DNA of 64,000 nucleotides from Qaidamihabitans albus (GTDB lineage: Bacteria > Actinomycetota > Actinomycetes > Mycobacteriales > Pseudonocardiaceae). Shown piece after piece: positions 35,306 through 44,751 of this stretch. Position 1 is the stretch's first letter; every line of letters starts with the position of its first letter. The stretch covers positions 24,671 through 88,670 of the forward strand of contig NZ_JAEHOB010000019.1 of the NCBI RefSeq assembly GCF_016464705.1. The letters are read 5' to 3'. The position numbers and the translations under genes were made by a program. Under the pieces are notes generated by a model. The model had not been told where the DNA came from, did not search any database, and saw only the letters and a list, made by a program, of their open reading frames with translations.

Positions 35306-36365
35306 TCCATTCCTTGGTCCAGCGGTTACGGAGCTCGACCCAGGCCTGGAAACCTGGCGAGACGACCTGCTCGCTGTCGGCCGGTGGCACCTTGACGCCC
35401 TCGACCTGAGGCGGGTCGACGTCACCCCGGGACGGATACTCGCGGGTGATCTCGACGAGGGCCTCCTGGCCGCGCTCGGAGAGCAGCCAGTTCAGGTAAA
35501 CCCGGGCGGCTTCCGGGTTCTCGGAGTCCGCGGTCGTGGCGACGAGGTTGGGGAACACCGGAAATCCATCCTCGGGGAACACGGGAGCGACCGGTGCGCC
35601 GTCGGCCGCCTGGTCGGCGACCACACCGAGCGAGGTGATGGAGACTGGCACCTCGCACCGGACCAGGTCCTGCGTCAGCGGGACAACGGACTCGTAGATC
35701 CGGGGCTGCTGAGCGGCCAGCTTCTCCCAGAACTCGATGCCGTAGGTTTTCCGGAGGAAGTGGTACACGCTGAAGGCGCTGCCGCCGACGGTGATCGGTG
35801 TGAGGCCGATCTTCCCCCGGTAGGCGGGGTCAAGCAGGTCCTCGTAGGTCTCGACTGGCCGCTCGGCGCAGGCGGTGTTGTACGCCAGGACCATGCCGAG
35901 GTTGGCGCTGGTGTACCAGCCTGCTTCCGTGTCGTACTGGTCCTCTTTGAGCGCCGAGGTGCCGACGGGGGACTCGTAGGCGGCGATGATGTCCCGCTCG
36001 GCCAGGTCGGCCATGAGGGTCACGTCACCGAAGCCGACGGCGTCCGCGACCGGCCGCCCTGCGGCGGCCTCGGACACAACGCGCTCGTACAGCTGCGACG
36101 TCACGAGACGGACGTGCTCGACCGCGATACCGGTGTCTTCCTCGAAGACGTCGAGCAGGGCACGCCACTGCTCCTCGGGGTAGTTGTCGTACAGGGTGAA
36201 CTCGCCCTGCTCCTGCGCGGCAGCGTAGAGCTCAGCGGATGCGATCTTCTCGTCGTCGATCACAAGGGGCTTGCCGGTGCCGTCACCACCGTTGTCATTG
36301 CCGCCTCCGCAGGAGGACACCGCCAGCGACAAGACAACTGCTCCAATGAGTTTGCGTCGTCTCAT
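35289..36365 (-). CDS. ABC importer substrate-binding lipoprotein, Fe/polyamine-type
   Basis: A 358-aa binding protein with a lipoprotein signal ending at Cys19 (AVSSC) followed by a Gly/Asn-rich linker. The body resembles the type-2 fold used by ferric, polyamine and 2-aminoethylphosphonate importers: NYPEEQWRALLDVFEEDTG at the first lobe and PITVGGSAFSVYHFL, then EDGFPVFPNLVAT. The Tyr pair that binds ferric ion is not clear, so an organic anion is as likely. It precedes the two-domain permease and ATPase in gene order but is transcribed after them. Confidence 0.88.
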   Translation of the reverse strand: MRRRKLIGAVVLSLAVSSCGGGNDNGGDGTGKPLVIDDEKIASAELYAAAQEQGEFTLYDNYPEEQWRALLDVFEEDTGIAVEHVRLVTSQLYERVVSEAAAGRPVADAVGFGDVTLMADLAERDIIAAYESPVGTSALKEDQYDTEAGWYTSANLGMVLAYNTACAERPVETYEDLLDPAYRGKIGLTPITVGGSAFSVYHFLRKTYGIEFWEKLAAQQPRIYESVVPLTQDLVRCEVPVSITSLGVVADQAADGAPVAPVFPEDGFPVFPNLVATTADSENPEAARVYLNWLLSERGQEALVEITREYPSRGDVDPPQVEGVKVPPADSEQVVSPGFQAWVELRNRWTKEWNATFR

Positions 36366-36414
36366 GTCTCGTTAGCTCCTTCGGTGCTGATCGGGAAACG
36401 GGAAGGGGACGCGG

Positions 36415-38181
36415 TCAGGCTGGCCTGAGCCACCTCCGGCCGACGACCGTGATGAGTAGCAGGACGGCGCTGTAGCCCAGGCTCATGGACGCGACCCGGC
36501 TCCAGTTGCCGTTCTCCCACTGCCCGAACACCACGACCGATAGCACGCGGGTGTCCGATGTGAACAGGAAAATGGAGGAGGCGAGTTCCCGGATCGACAG
36601 CACGACCACAAGCAGCGCCGCCGACAGGATGCTCGTGCGCAGCAGCGGCAGGGTGACGTACGTCGTAGCCCGAAGGGCGCTGGCGCCGGAGACCCGTGCC
36701 GCGGCCTCGAGATCCGAGTGGATCTGCTGGAACGCCCCTGAGATCCCGCCGAAGCCCTGCGGGGTGAAGCGGATGACGTACGCGATGACCAGGACCGCGA
36801 GCGTCCCGTACACCGGCAGCGGGATCACGATCCAGGTCCACATCAGTGCGATACCCATGACCAGCGCGGGGATCGCGACCGGAGCCGTGGCCAGGTGCTC
36901 CAGGACACGACGTCCCTTGATGTTGCTGCGGTTCACGAACCATGCGAGCGCGAAGTACAGTGCGACACCGAACAGAGCCGCGAGCGCACCCGCGGTGAGG
37001 CTATTGATGAGCCCTTCCGTGAACGCCTGCGTCGTGAGCGCGTCGACCAGGGGCTCGGTGGACCACCGGTCGGTCTGGAACAGGTCGCCGAAGCCGGCGT
37101 AGTAGACGGCGCCGGACACGGCGGTGTGCAGCAACGCCAGCATCGGCACGAGGATCGCCAGGCTCAGGTACGCGAGCACGCCGGCGAACGCGACCCAGCG
37201 CCACCTGCGGAGCCGCACCTGGCCGGGTCGGAAGCCCTTGCCGCTCACCGTCGTGTACGACCGGCCCCTCAGCAGCATCCGCTGGCCGGCGATGAGGGCG
37301 ATCAGGATGACGATCATCGCCATGCCCACCGCGCTCGCGCCGTTGACGTCCGACGGCGCAACCGTCATCAACTCGTAAACGTACGCAGGCAGGGTTGGGA
37401 TGCCGTTGCCTGCGCCGAGGATCACCGGGATCGGGAAGTCCTCGATGATCAGCGCGAAGGTGAGGATGCCCGCGGCGAGCAGGGCTGGACGCACCATCGG
37501 CAGGGTCACCCGCATGGCGACCCGTGGCTGGGTGGCGCCGTGGACGCTGGCTGCCTCCTCCAGCTCCGGGTTCATCAGTGTCAGCGCGCCGTACACGAAG
37601 ATGAACGCGTACGGGGAGTAGTACAACCCAGCGACGAAGATGATGCCGGGCAACGAGTAGATGTTCAGGGTGACGTCGATTCCGAGCTCGCGCAGCAGCA
37701 TGTTGACGTACCCGGACTGTGGCGAGGCGACGAGGCTCCAGGCCATCGCGCCGACGAAGCCGGAGATGAACAACGGGATGATGCCCGCGAGCTGCACCAG
37801 TGGTCGCGCCGGCACATCGGATCGAGCCGCCAGCCAGGCGAGCGCGGCACCGATCGACATGGCGACCACCCCGGCCCCGAGCGCCATGAGCACCGAGTTG
37901 ACCATGGCTTCGATGCCGCGGTCGCTGAACAGCGCCTGAAAGTTGTCCAGCGTGAAGTTGCCTACTGGGTCACCCGGACGCGGAGTCGAGTCGGTGAGGG
38001 ATGCCAGTAGCAACATGCCGATCGGCAGCACCACCAGCACGATCATGATCGCCAGCAGGGCCCAGAAGGGGCCTCGCCGCCACAGCGACGACACCATGCG
38101 GCCGGGTGGCTTCTCCTGCTGCGGCAACGGTGGGTCGGCGACCGAGGTACGGTCGATGCCCGTCCCGGTTCCGGTGCTCAT
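36415..38181 (-). CDS. ABC importer permease with two fused domains, FbpB-like
   Basis: A 588-aa protein holding two copies of the binding-protein-dependent permease domain, about six membrane segments each, joined near residue 310. EAA-like loops are visible at EEAASVHGATQPRVAMRVTLP and AAARVSGASALRATTYVTLP. Fused two-domain permeases are typical of ferric/thiamine/phosphonate-type importers. A basic, Pro-rich N-terminus precedes the first helix. It follows the ATPase gene by one base (38183 to 38181). Confidence 0.9.
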   Translation of the reverse strand: MSTGTGTGIDRTSVADPPLPQQEKPPGRMVSSLWRRGPFWALLAIMIVLVVLPIGMLLLASLTDSTPRPGDPVGNFTLDNFQALFSDRGIEAMVNSVLMALGAGVVAMSIGAALAWLAARSDVPARPLVQLAGIIPLFISGFVGAMAWSLVASPQSGYVNMLLRELGIDVTLNIYSLPGIIFVAGLYYSPYAFIFVYGALTLMNPELEEAASVHGATQPRVAMRVTLPMVRPALLAAGILTFALIIEDFPIPVILGAGNGIPTLPAYVYELMTVAPSDVNGASAVGMAMIVILIALIAGQRMLLRGRSYTTVSGKGFRPGQVRLRRWRWVAFAGVLAYLSLAILVPMLALLHTAVSGAVYYAGFGDLFQTDRWSTEPLVDALTTQAFTEGLINSLTAGALAALFGVALYFALAWFVNRSNIKGRRVLEHLATAPVAIPALVMGIALMWTWIVIPLPVYGTLAVLVIAYVIRFTPQGFGGISGAFQQIHSDLEAAARVSGASALRATTYVTLPLLRTSILSAALLVVVLSIRELASSIFLFTSDTRVLSVVVFGQWENGNWSRVASMSLGYSAVLLLITVVGRRWLRPA

Positions 38182-38182
38182 C

Positions 38183-39331
38183 TCAGTCCTCCGGGAAGCA
38201 GCGGACGTTGTCGGGAGTGATCCCGAGGGCGACGTGATCGCCGCGTCGGAGCAGTGTGGCGCCGAGGGGAGCCAGGACCTCCAGCGTCGCGCCGGCGACC
38301 CGGACGGCGTACAGGACCTGGCTGCCGAGCAGGTTCACCACCTCGACCGTGCCCTCGATTATGTTGCCGTCGAAAGACGACGGAGGGTCGATGATGAGGT
38401 CCTCGGCGCGCAGGCAGACGACTAAATCCCCGGGCACGCTCGTGGAGCTGGACACCAGGGACAGACCACCGTCGACGGCCACGTGCAACCCGCCGGTGTC
38501 CTCGGTGGCCTTACCGGCCACGACGTTGTTGGTGCCGATGAACTCCGCGGCGAACCTGGTCTGCGGATTGCGGTACATCTCCAGCGGAGTGGAGATCTGC
38601 TCGATACGGCCATCGCGCATCAGCACGATCCGATCTGCCAGCGCCAGCGCCTCAGCCTGATCGTGGGTGACGTAGACCGCGGTGGTACCCAACCGCTGCT
38701 GCGTCTGCCTCAGCTCCACCCGCAGGTGCTCACGCAGCTTGGCGTCCAGATTCGACAACGGCTCATCCAGCAGCAGCACCGCCGGTTGCATCACCACGCT
38801 TCGGGCCAACGCGACCCGCTGCATCTGACCACCGCTGAGCATGCTCGCCGGCCGTTTGCCCAACCCCGCCAACCCGACGAGTTCGAGAATCTCCTCTACC
38901 CGCTGCTGGACCTGCTTACGATCCAGCCGCTGCATGCGCAGCGGGAACGCTACGTTGTCGAACACGTTGCGATGCGGCCAGATCGCATACGACTGGAACA
39001 CCATCCCGATGTTGCGCTGATGCGGTGACAGGTCCACCTTCCGCGCACGGTCGAACACCGTTCGCACCCCGATCTGGATCGACCCCTCGTCCGGGCTCTC
39101 CAGCCCCGCAATCGACCGCATCGTCGTGGTCTTCCCACACCCCGACGGACCCAGGAGCACCATGAACTCTCCTAAGCCCACCGTAAGATTCAAATCGTCC
39201 ACGGCGGTGGTGTCGCCGAAACGCTTCGTCATCCCCGAGATGACAATCTGGTCCATACACTCCTGCGGCGGGTTGTGCTGCGTCATGACTTGTCCCGAGG
39301 GTTCGGGGGTGACGGCGGGTCCGTGCTGCAT
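38183..39331 (-). CDS. ABC importer ATPase, PotA/FbpC-like
   Basis: An ATPase with Walker A GPSGCGKTT, Q-loop VFQSYAIWPH, signature MLSGGQMQRV, Walker B VLLLDEPLSNLD and H-loop THDQAEA, then a C-terminal TOBE-type regulatory domain (about residues 280-380). The start is uncertain: ATG 39331 is one base from the PrpD stop and follows AGGTAAGG, whereas ATG 39256 (MDQIVISG) matches the family N-terminus and has AGGAG three bases upstream; 39286 is a third option. I report the coupled start. The longest frame to 39409 is not supported. Confidence 0.88.
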   Translation of the reverse strand: MQHGPAVTPEPSGQVMTQHNPPQECMDQIVISGMTKRFGDTTAVDDLNLTVGLGEFMVLLGPSGCGKTTTMRSIAGLESPDEGSIQIGVRTVFDRARKVDLSPHQRNIGMVFQSYAIWPHRNVFDNVAFPLRMQRLDRKQVQQRVEEILELVGLAGLGKRPASMLSGGQMQRVALARSVVMQPAVLLLDEPLSNLDAKLREHLRVELRQTQQRLGTTAVYVTHDQAEALALADRIVLMRDGRIEQISTPLEMYRNPQTRFAAEFIGTNNVVAGKATEDTGGLHVAVDGGLSLVSSSTSVPGDLVVCLRAEDLIIDPPSSFDGNIIEGTVEVVNLLGSQVLYAVRVAGATLEVLAPLGATLLRRGDHVALGITPDNVRCFPED

Positions 39332-39332
39332 G

Positions 39333-40724
39333 TCATGCCTTACCTGTCGGGATGTGCGTGCTGGAGAACTTCGGTGACCGTCCGGACTGCGGCTCGCGGG
39401 GGTCGTCAAGCAGCTCCGTGACTCGTTTCGCGTCCTCGGCTCCGGGAGCGGTCTCCACTACCCGGGCCAGCTCCTCGGCACCTGACGGCCCGAGGACGGG
39501 CACCACGAGTGCGCTGAACTTCTCGCGAAGCACAGGCCAGGCTTCGGCGACCGGCATCGGTGCCGGTTCCTCCCGCTGAGCGACAAACGTCTCCTCTCCG
39601 GCGAGCCGGACACTCACCCGAGCGGCGGCCCCGTGGAGCGAGGGGTCCTCGTCGAGCGCGACGGCCCGCTCCAGCCGCCGCAGCGCGGGATCTGCCAGGC
39701 GTTCGGGACTGAGGTTCTCGACAGCTCGCGGCGCTCGACCTGCCAAGGACATCGCCACGACAGTGCTGACCGAGAACTTGGCCTGCAAACTCGTCGAAGG
39801 GGCGCGGTGCGTGACGATTCGAGAGAACTGGGGGCCAAGCGTCACGGTGATCGTTTCCACGTCGTCGGCTCGGATCCCGCTGCTGACGAGCTCCTCGGCG
39901 CAGCGCGCAGCCGCGTGCGTGGCGAAGCAGGTCGCGTACTGCTTGTAGACGGTCTGCCCGATGCGCGGGGCCGGGGCGCTCAGGCCCGGTGGGGCCTCGC
40001 ACCGGCGCCAGTCCGCCATCAGGTCGAGAACGCCGCCGTCGCGACCGAGGTAGTCGACGTCGGCGCGGTAGCCGGCGACGACCGCCTCAGCCGCATGGAC
40101 GCCATCGCGCGCCGCACACCCCGTCTGCCAGGACTTCCCGATCGAGCCGAAGGTGACCAGCGCGCCGGAGGACTGCAAGGAGGCGAGGGCGATCACCGAG
40201 GCAAGGTCGTCCTCGTCGAAACCGTAGACGACACCCGCGGCGACGGAGGAGGCCAACGCGCCGATCGTCGCGGTGGGATGCCAACCTCGCTCGTACTGCG
40301 CGGCACCACACAGCAAACCCGCTCGAGAAGCCACCTCGGTGCCCGCGAGGACACCTTCCCAGACCACGCTGAGCGGTGCGCCCGTAGAGCGGGCAACCGC
40401 CAGCGCGGCGGCGACCACGGTCGCGCTGGCATGGCCGGGAAGGTCGTTGTTGACGTCGTCGTAGTCGAGGACGTGGGCCGCCGCAGCGTCTCGGAACGCG
40501 GTGCCCAACCCCGGCGCGGAAGGCAGCTCCGATCGACCGGCGAGCACGACTCCGCACCAGTCAAGCAGCACCTGACGACAGTGCGGCTCGTAGCTGTCGC
40601 GGTGGTTCAGCGCGTCAACGGCGCAACCGGCCAACCAGCGGCTGATCCCTTCCGGGGCAAGTGCGGCGACCACGTCGGCAATGCGGGGCGCCGCCCGTTC
40701 CGTCGTGGCGGCGTTCTCGCACAT
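39333..40724 (-). CDS. MmgE/PrpD-family protein (A)
   Basis: A 463-aa member of the MmgE/PrpD superfamily, which includes 2-methylcitrate dehydratase, cis-aconitate decarboxylase and iminodisuccinate epimerase. Family marks are HVLDYDDVNNDLPGH, ERGWHPTATIGALASS and QTVYKQYATCFATHAA. Cofactor-free enzymes of this group eliminate or rearrange tricarboxylic or branched dicarboxylic acids. It is the first gene of the minus-strand operon that continues into the ABC importer and ThDP enzyme, with GGAGG 11 bases before ATG 40724. The C-terminal 30 residues are extra and polar. Confidence 0.87.
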   Translation of the reverse strand: MCENAATTERAAPRIADVVAALAPEGISRWLAGCAVDALNHRDSYEPHCRQVLLDWCGVVLAGRSELPSAPGLGTAFRDAAAAHVLDYDDVNNDLPGHASATVVAAALAVARSTGAPLSVVWEGVLAGTEVASRAGLLCGAAQYERGWHPTATIGALASSVAAGVVYGFDEDDLASVIALASLQSSGALVTFGSIGKSWQTGCAARDGVHAAEAVVAGYRADVDYLGRDGGVLDLMADWRRCEAPPGLSAPAPRIGQTVYKQYATCFATHAAARCAEELVSSGIRADDVETITVTLGPQFSRIVTHRAPSTSLQAKFSVSTVVAMSLAGRAPRAVENLSPERLADPALRRLERAVALDEDPSLHGAAARVSVRLAGEETFVAQREEPAPMPVAEAWPVLREKFSALVVPVLGPSGAEELARVVETAPGAEDAKRVTELLDDPREPQSGRSPKFSSTHIPTGKA

Positions 40725-41567
40725 CGGCTCTTGGCCTCCGGTCGCATCCCACTAGGACATGGGAAATCCGAGGTCTCTCGCGGTGGAGGAGATCCGCGAG
40801 CCAGGAGCCGCGTTCCCTTGGTCGCCGCACGCGCCGGGTTACTGAGGTGCGCTGCGGCAGAAACTCGCCTGACGCCTGCATCCTCATACCTCGCTCGCGA
40901 TGTGTCAACGGCCATCCACACGCAGGCGGCGTAGCAGCGGTGCGCGACGCGTAAGCCGCGCCCGCTGCGGCTGCTGGACGGAGAGGGGAGAATCCCGAGG
41001 TCGACTCCGTGCCAGGAGTCCTCAGAAGGGTGACGCGCGGGTCGAGACCAGGCCACCGACCAGAGATCCGGTCATGCCGACGTCCGCCAGAGCGAGGACC
41101 CGCACAGTGGCGTAGTCCGGGAGGACGCCCCCGGCATCGGCGCGGGTGTAGCTACGCGAGGGCTGGCCCGGCCACGATCGGGTGGGGTAGCGAGGAGGTC
41201 AGCGGAGAGTCGACGCTGGGCCAGCCGATCAGAATCGATCTGGGCGCGCGGCCGGATCGTCGACCGCCGCCTGCAGGATCTGGTGGCGCTGCGCCACCCG
41301 GGGAAGACGAACGTGAGTTTCCAGGCCGCCTTGTCGTCGTCCGCGACACGTCGTGAGTTCACCTTGGTCCGCCCGCGGAGGTAGCAGTGACACGGTCTGA
41401 CCACCTGGACCGTTCCCCGGCAGGAGGAGGAGCGGACAGGAACGACGCGGGGACTCGGCGGCCGCCACAAGGTCGCCCTCGTGACCCCGGCCGCAGTACT
41501 GCAGCACGAGGCCGTGACGGTCCAATGCACACGGCTTGCGCCTCACGTCACTCCTGCGCCAGCAGGG
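40725..41567. other. Intergenic region upstream of the PrpD-ABC operon
   Basis: No convincing gene. The 40.75-40.91 kb part holds the promoter and repeats described separately. The remainder to 41567 has only short Arg-rich frames; a minus-strand frame near 41460-41540 is not recognisable. It separates the PrpD operon from the end of the CoA-transferase operon. Confidence 0.5.
40747..40908 (-). promoter_or_regulatory. Putative PrpD-ABC operon promoter with two inverted repeats
   Basis: On the minus strand TTGACA (40903-40908), 17 bases, then GAGGAT (40880-40885) is a plausible promoter about 155 bases before the PrpD start. In the leader lie CTCGCGG-N10-CCGCGAG (40777-40800), a perfect hairpin or operator, and TCCCA-N8-TGGGA (40747-40764), whose half-sites recall the repeat at 57680-57700. 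Function is inferred from position only. Confidence 0.45.
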
Positions 41568-42066
41568 TCACGGTCGTGCGGCCGGTACCGAAACAAGGGT
41601 CGAGTTCCCCGCGGCGACGTCGCGGCCATCTGGCCCGACAAGGCGGGCGGCCGCGAACAGCACTGAACGGCCCGCGCGCTCCACGTGGCCAAGCACTCGG
41701 TAACTCCCAGTCGGTGTAGGACGCAGGTACGAAACGTTCAGGGACGCCGTGGCCAGGGACTGTCCATACGGCACGGCCGCCAGGCCGGCGAACGCCATCC
41801 GGAAAATCCAGCATGGCTGCCACAATGCCACCCTGGACTACTCCGGCCCCCTGGACGAAGGTGTGCGCTGGTCTGAACTCCAACTCCACCCTGCCCTCGA
41901 CTGAGGAACTGGCCAGCACCCGGCCGGCGAGCACCTGAGCCATGGGGTTCTGTCGGATGGGCAACGGCTCGCCGTGCTCCTCGACCTGGCGCAGGACGCG
42001 CTTGTCCGGATTCGCCTGGTCGTCGGACACGCGGGTGGTCGCGGTCAATCCGCGGGGGGAGTCCAC
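41568..42066 (-). pseudogene. PaaI-type hotdog thioesterase, frameshifted
   Basis: The first frame (from GTG 42066, overlapping the lyase gene by 22 bases) reads a hotdog thioesterase N-half including FVQGAGVVQGGIVAAMLDF. At about 41803-41808, within TTTTCCGG, the similarity moves to another frame that continues MAFAGLAAVPYG and SLNVSYLRPTPTGSYRV to a stop at 41568. One inserted base explains this. The gene would encode a thioesterase of about 165 aa that releases acids from acyl-CoA. It ends the CoA-transferase operon. Either it is a true pseudogene or a sequencing error; the remainder shows no other damage. Confidence 0.8.
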
Positions 42067-43034
42067 TGGCGAGTCCTCGTCATCCCGGCCGCCCGTCCCT
42101 TCGCGGAGACCACCAGCGCCATCTTCCGTGACGCTTCGTCGATCATCTCATCGCCCAGCATGACGGCACCGCGGTTGCCGCCGGCGGCCGAGGTGTACCA
42201 GGCGTAGGCGTCGACGATCTCCTCGGCTCGGTCGTAGTCCTCTTGGCTCGGGCTGTAGACATCGTTGGCGGCGTCGATTTGGCTGGGGTGCAGCACCCAC
42301 TTGCCGTCGAAGCCGAGCGACGCCGAGCGGCGGGCGACCTCGGTGAAGCCCTCGACGTCCTTTACGCGGCCGAAGGGCCCGTCGATGGCCTGTTGCCCAT
42401 TCGTGCGCGCAGCCATGAGGATGCGCATGAGGATGTAGTGGTAGGCGTCGGCCGTGTAACCAGGGGGCTGTCCTCCGACGACCAGGCTTTTCATATTGAT
42501 GCTAGCCATGAAGTCGGCTGGCCCGAAGATGATCGTCTCCGTCCGCAGAGAGGCCGAAGCGATGGTGTCGACGTGCACGAGGCCGGCCGCGTTCTCGATC
42601 TGCACCTCGATCCCGATCTGGCCAATGGACAGACCGAGGGCCGTCTCGATCTGGGCGAGCAGCAAATCCAGCGCGACGACCTGCTCGGCGCTCTGCACCT
42701 TGGGGAGCATGATGCAGTCCAGGTGCGTGCCGACGCCCTCGACGACGTGGATGACGTCCCGGTAGGTCCACTGTGTCGTCCAGTCGTTGACGCGCACGAC
42801 GCGGATCTTGTCGCCCCAGTCGCCCTCCAGCAGGGTCGACACGATATTGGCCCGGGCGGACTCCTTGGCGCCAGGGGCGACCGAGTCCTCGAGGTCGAGG
42901 AACACCTGGTCGGCCGGGAGGCTCTGGGCCTTGGTGAGCATCTTGGGACTGGAGCCTGGCACTGCCAGGCAGGACCTGCGGGGGCGGTGCACTGCGGTCC
43001 CCGTGTCGATCGGTCCGATCTGCGTGACGGTCAT
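42045..43034 (-). CDS. HpcH/CitE-family lyase, malyl/beta-methylmalyl-CoA lyase-like
   Basis: A 329-aa TIM-barrel CoA-ester lyase. RSCLAVPGSSPKML, FLDLEDSVAP (metal Asp/Glu), IEVQIENAAG (second metal Glu) and a late GFDGKWVLHPSQID are present. The YHYILMRILMAARTNG and DGPFGRVKD segments match Mcl1-type L-malyl-CoA/beta-methylmalyl-CoA lyases more than citrate lyase beta. Such enzymes split malyl-CoA, beta-methylmalyl-CoA or citramalyl-CoA into glyoxylate or pyruvate plus acetyl- or propionyl-CoA. It is four bases overlapped with the upstream MaoC gene. With MaoC and acyl-CoA dehydrogenase alongside, methylsuccinyl/mesaconyl-CoA breakdown fits best (inference). Confidence 0.87.
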   Translation of the reverse strand: MTVTQIGPIDTGTAVHRPRRSCLAVPGSSPKMLTKAQSLPADQVFLDLEDSVAPGAKESARANIVSTLLEGDWGDKIRVVRVNDWTTQWTYRDVIHVVEGVGTHLDCIMLPKVQSAEQVVALDLLLAQIETALGLSIGQIGIEVQIENAAGLVHVDTIASASLRTETIIFGPADFMASINMKSLVVGGQPPGYTADAYHYILMRILMAARTNGQQAIDGPFGRVKDVEGFTEVARRSASLGFDGKWVLHPSQIDAANDVYSPSQEDYDRAEEIVDAYAWYTSAAGGNRGAVMLGDEMIDEASRKMALVVSAKGRAAGMTRTRQWTPPAD

Positions 43035-43555
43035 GCGTTGCTCCTCTCCCGGGGCGCCGAAGCGCCTGCGGTGTCGGCGGGGCGCCGTCGGACCTCGACC
43101 GACCTGTCTACCTCGAAGACGACCTCCCCCCGCTGGTTTACGCCCCAGTGGTGGAAGACGACGGTGCCGCTGTCCGGGCCTGTGTCGGACAAATCCCGCA
43201 CCTCGGTGTAGGCGTACAGCGTGTCGCCGTGCACAACCGGGGTCAGCAGTTTCATGTTCTCGAACCCGTTCTCAGCAATGGCGTTGTCCGAGCTGTCCTG
43301 ACTGGCAAGCCCTATGACAATTGAGGCCGTGACGCCGCCGAAGACGATCCGCTGCCCGATCGGGTGGTCCTTCATACCGTCCTCATTGAAGTGAGCGTCC
43401 GCGGTGTTCATCACCATGTTGGTGATGAGGACATTCTCGAGGTCAGTGACGGTCTTACCCCTGGCGTGCCGGAAGCGTTGTCCGACCGCGAAGTCCTCGA
43501 AGTAGTTGTCGTATCCCGTTATGTGGCCGGGAATCAGACCTGGGAACTCATTCAC
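43031..43555 (-). CDS. MaoC-like enoyl-CoA hydratase (A)
   Basis: A 174-aa hotdog-fold hydratase of the MaoC type, with the opening YFEDFAVGQRFRHARGKT and a MNTADAHFNEDGMK segment in place of the usual N-x-x-H-x-D hydration loop (here Asp and His are kept). Long members of this group act as mesaconyl-CoA or itaconyl-CoA hydratases. It overlaps both neighbours by four bases, so acyl-CoA dehydrogenase, hydratase and lyase are made together. The second MaoC gene in the operon is only distantly similar, suggesting distinct substrates or a heterodimer. Confidence 0.83.
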   Translation of the reverse strand: MNEFPGLIPGHITGYDNYFEDFAVGQRFRHARGKTVTDLENVLITNMVMNTADAHFNEDGMKDHPIGQRIVFGGVTASIVIGLASQDSSDNAIAENGFENMKLLTPVVHGDTLYAYTEVRDLSDTGPDSGTVVFHHWGVNQRGEVVFEVDRSVEVRRRPADTAGASAPRERSNA

Positions 43556-44751
43556 GTCTGTGGTCCCGCTCTCACCGGGTCGGGCCGGCCGAGGATGCGG
43601 TCGGAGATGATCCGTAGCTGGATCTCCGACGTCCCCTCGAAGATCTTGGTCAGCCGCGCGTCCCGCCAGTACCTTTCCACCTGGAAGTCGGTCGTGTAAC
43701 CGGCGCCACCATGGATCTGGATGCCCTCGCTTGTGACGCGCTCAGCCATCTCAGAGGCCACCAGCTTCGCCATGGACGCCTGCAGGGCACAGGGCCGGCC
43801 TGCGTCCAGGAGGCGGGCGACGGAGTGGGCCAGCTGACGCGCGGTCTCGATGTCGGCTGCCATCTGGGCGATCTTGAATCGGATGGCCTGGAAGTTGGCG
43901 ATCGGCTGGTCGAATTGGACCCGCTGGTGGACGTACGCGATAGAGTCCTCGAGCGCACCCCGTGCGAGACCGACGGCGCGCGCCGCGGTGTGGACACGGG
44001 CGAGCTCCAAGCTCTCCAGCCCCGCGTAGAAGCCCTTCCCCTCCCCACCGAGTAGTGCGTCCCCGGGGAGGCGCAGATCGTCGAGGCCGAGTTCCCAGGT
44101 CTTCCATCCGTGATAGCCGATCTTGCGGACCGGGGTCCCGTTCATGCCCTTCGGGAACCGCCCGCGCTCCTTTTCGACGAAGAATGCACTGATCCCTCGA
44201 TGGCGTTTGCCCGATTCCGGTGGACCCGTCCGTGCGTACAGCACGATGAAGTCCGCTTTGTCGGCCCACGTGCACCACATCTTGGCCCCGTTGAGCACCC
44301 AGTCGCTACCGTCCCGGCGGGCGCGAGTGCCGATGTTCGCCACGTCGGAGCCAGCCTGCGGCTCGGACAGCGAGAAGGCGCCACGGTACTCGCCGCGGGC
44401 GGCGCGGGGTAGCAGCTCCGCGCGGCGTTCCTCCGGCAGGCTCGGCGGGAGAGTACCGGTGCGGATGACGCTGCCGACACTCATCCAAGCCCGGGACAGC
44501 TCCTCGGTCACCAGAACGTACTCGAGGGCTCCGAGGCCGAGGCCCCCGTACTCGGTCGGGGTCATGATCCCGAAGAACCCCATCTCGCCCATCTTGGCGA
44601 GCAGAGCCTCGGGGAACTCCTCCCCGAGCGGGTCGAGCTCGTTCGCCAGCGGCAGCACCTCCTTCTGGGCGAAGGTGCGCGCGAGCTGCTGGATCGCCTT
44701 CTGCTCCTCGGTGAGCTCCCCAGTAAGGCTGATCTCGTCGATGACGCTCAT
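43552..44751 (-). CDS. Acyl-CoA dehydrogenase
   Basis: A 399-aa FAD enzyme with the standard three domains: helical N-terminal (residues 1-125), beta barrel (SLSEPQAGSD and GAKMWCTWADKAD), and helical C-terminal (QIHGGAGYTTDFQVERYWRD, then IFEGTSEIQ containing the Glu position used as base). It introduces a trans double bond next to the CoA thioester. In this operon it could oxidise a methylsuccinyl-CoA-like substrate to the mesaconyl-type ester, although true methylsuccinyl-CoA dehydrogenase is longer (about 540 aa). The electron acceptor would be ETF, not encoded here. Confidence 0.9.
   Translation of the reverse strand: MSVIDEISLTGELTEEQKAIQQLARTFAQKEVLPLANELDPLGEEFPEALLAKMGEMGFFGIMTPTEYGGLGLGALEYVLVTEELSRAWMSVGSVIRTGTLPPSLPEERRAELLPRAARGEYRGAFSLSEPQAGSDVANIGTRARRDGSDWVLNGAKMWCTWADKADFIVLYARTGPPESGKRHRGISAFFVEKERGRFPKGMNGTPVRKIGYHGWKTWELGLDDLRLPGDALLGGEGKGFYAGLESLELARVHTAARAVGLARGALEDSIAYVHQRVQFDQPIANFQAIRFKIAQMAADIETARQLAHSVARLLDAGRPCALQASMAKLVASEMAERVTSEGIQIHGGAGYTTDFQVERYWRDARLTKIFEGTSEIQLRIISDRILGRPDPVRAGPQT

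Noticed and set aside
35289-39331. Ferric-iron importer
   Set aside because: Family fits, but the Tyr pair for iron is unclear and neighbours are acid-metabolism genes, so the substrate is left open.
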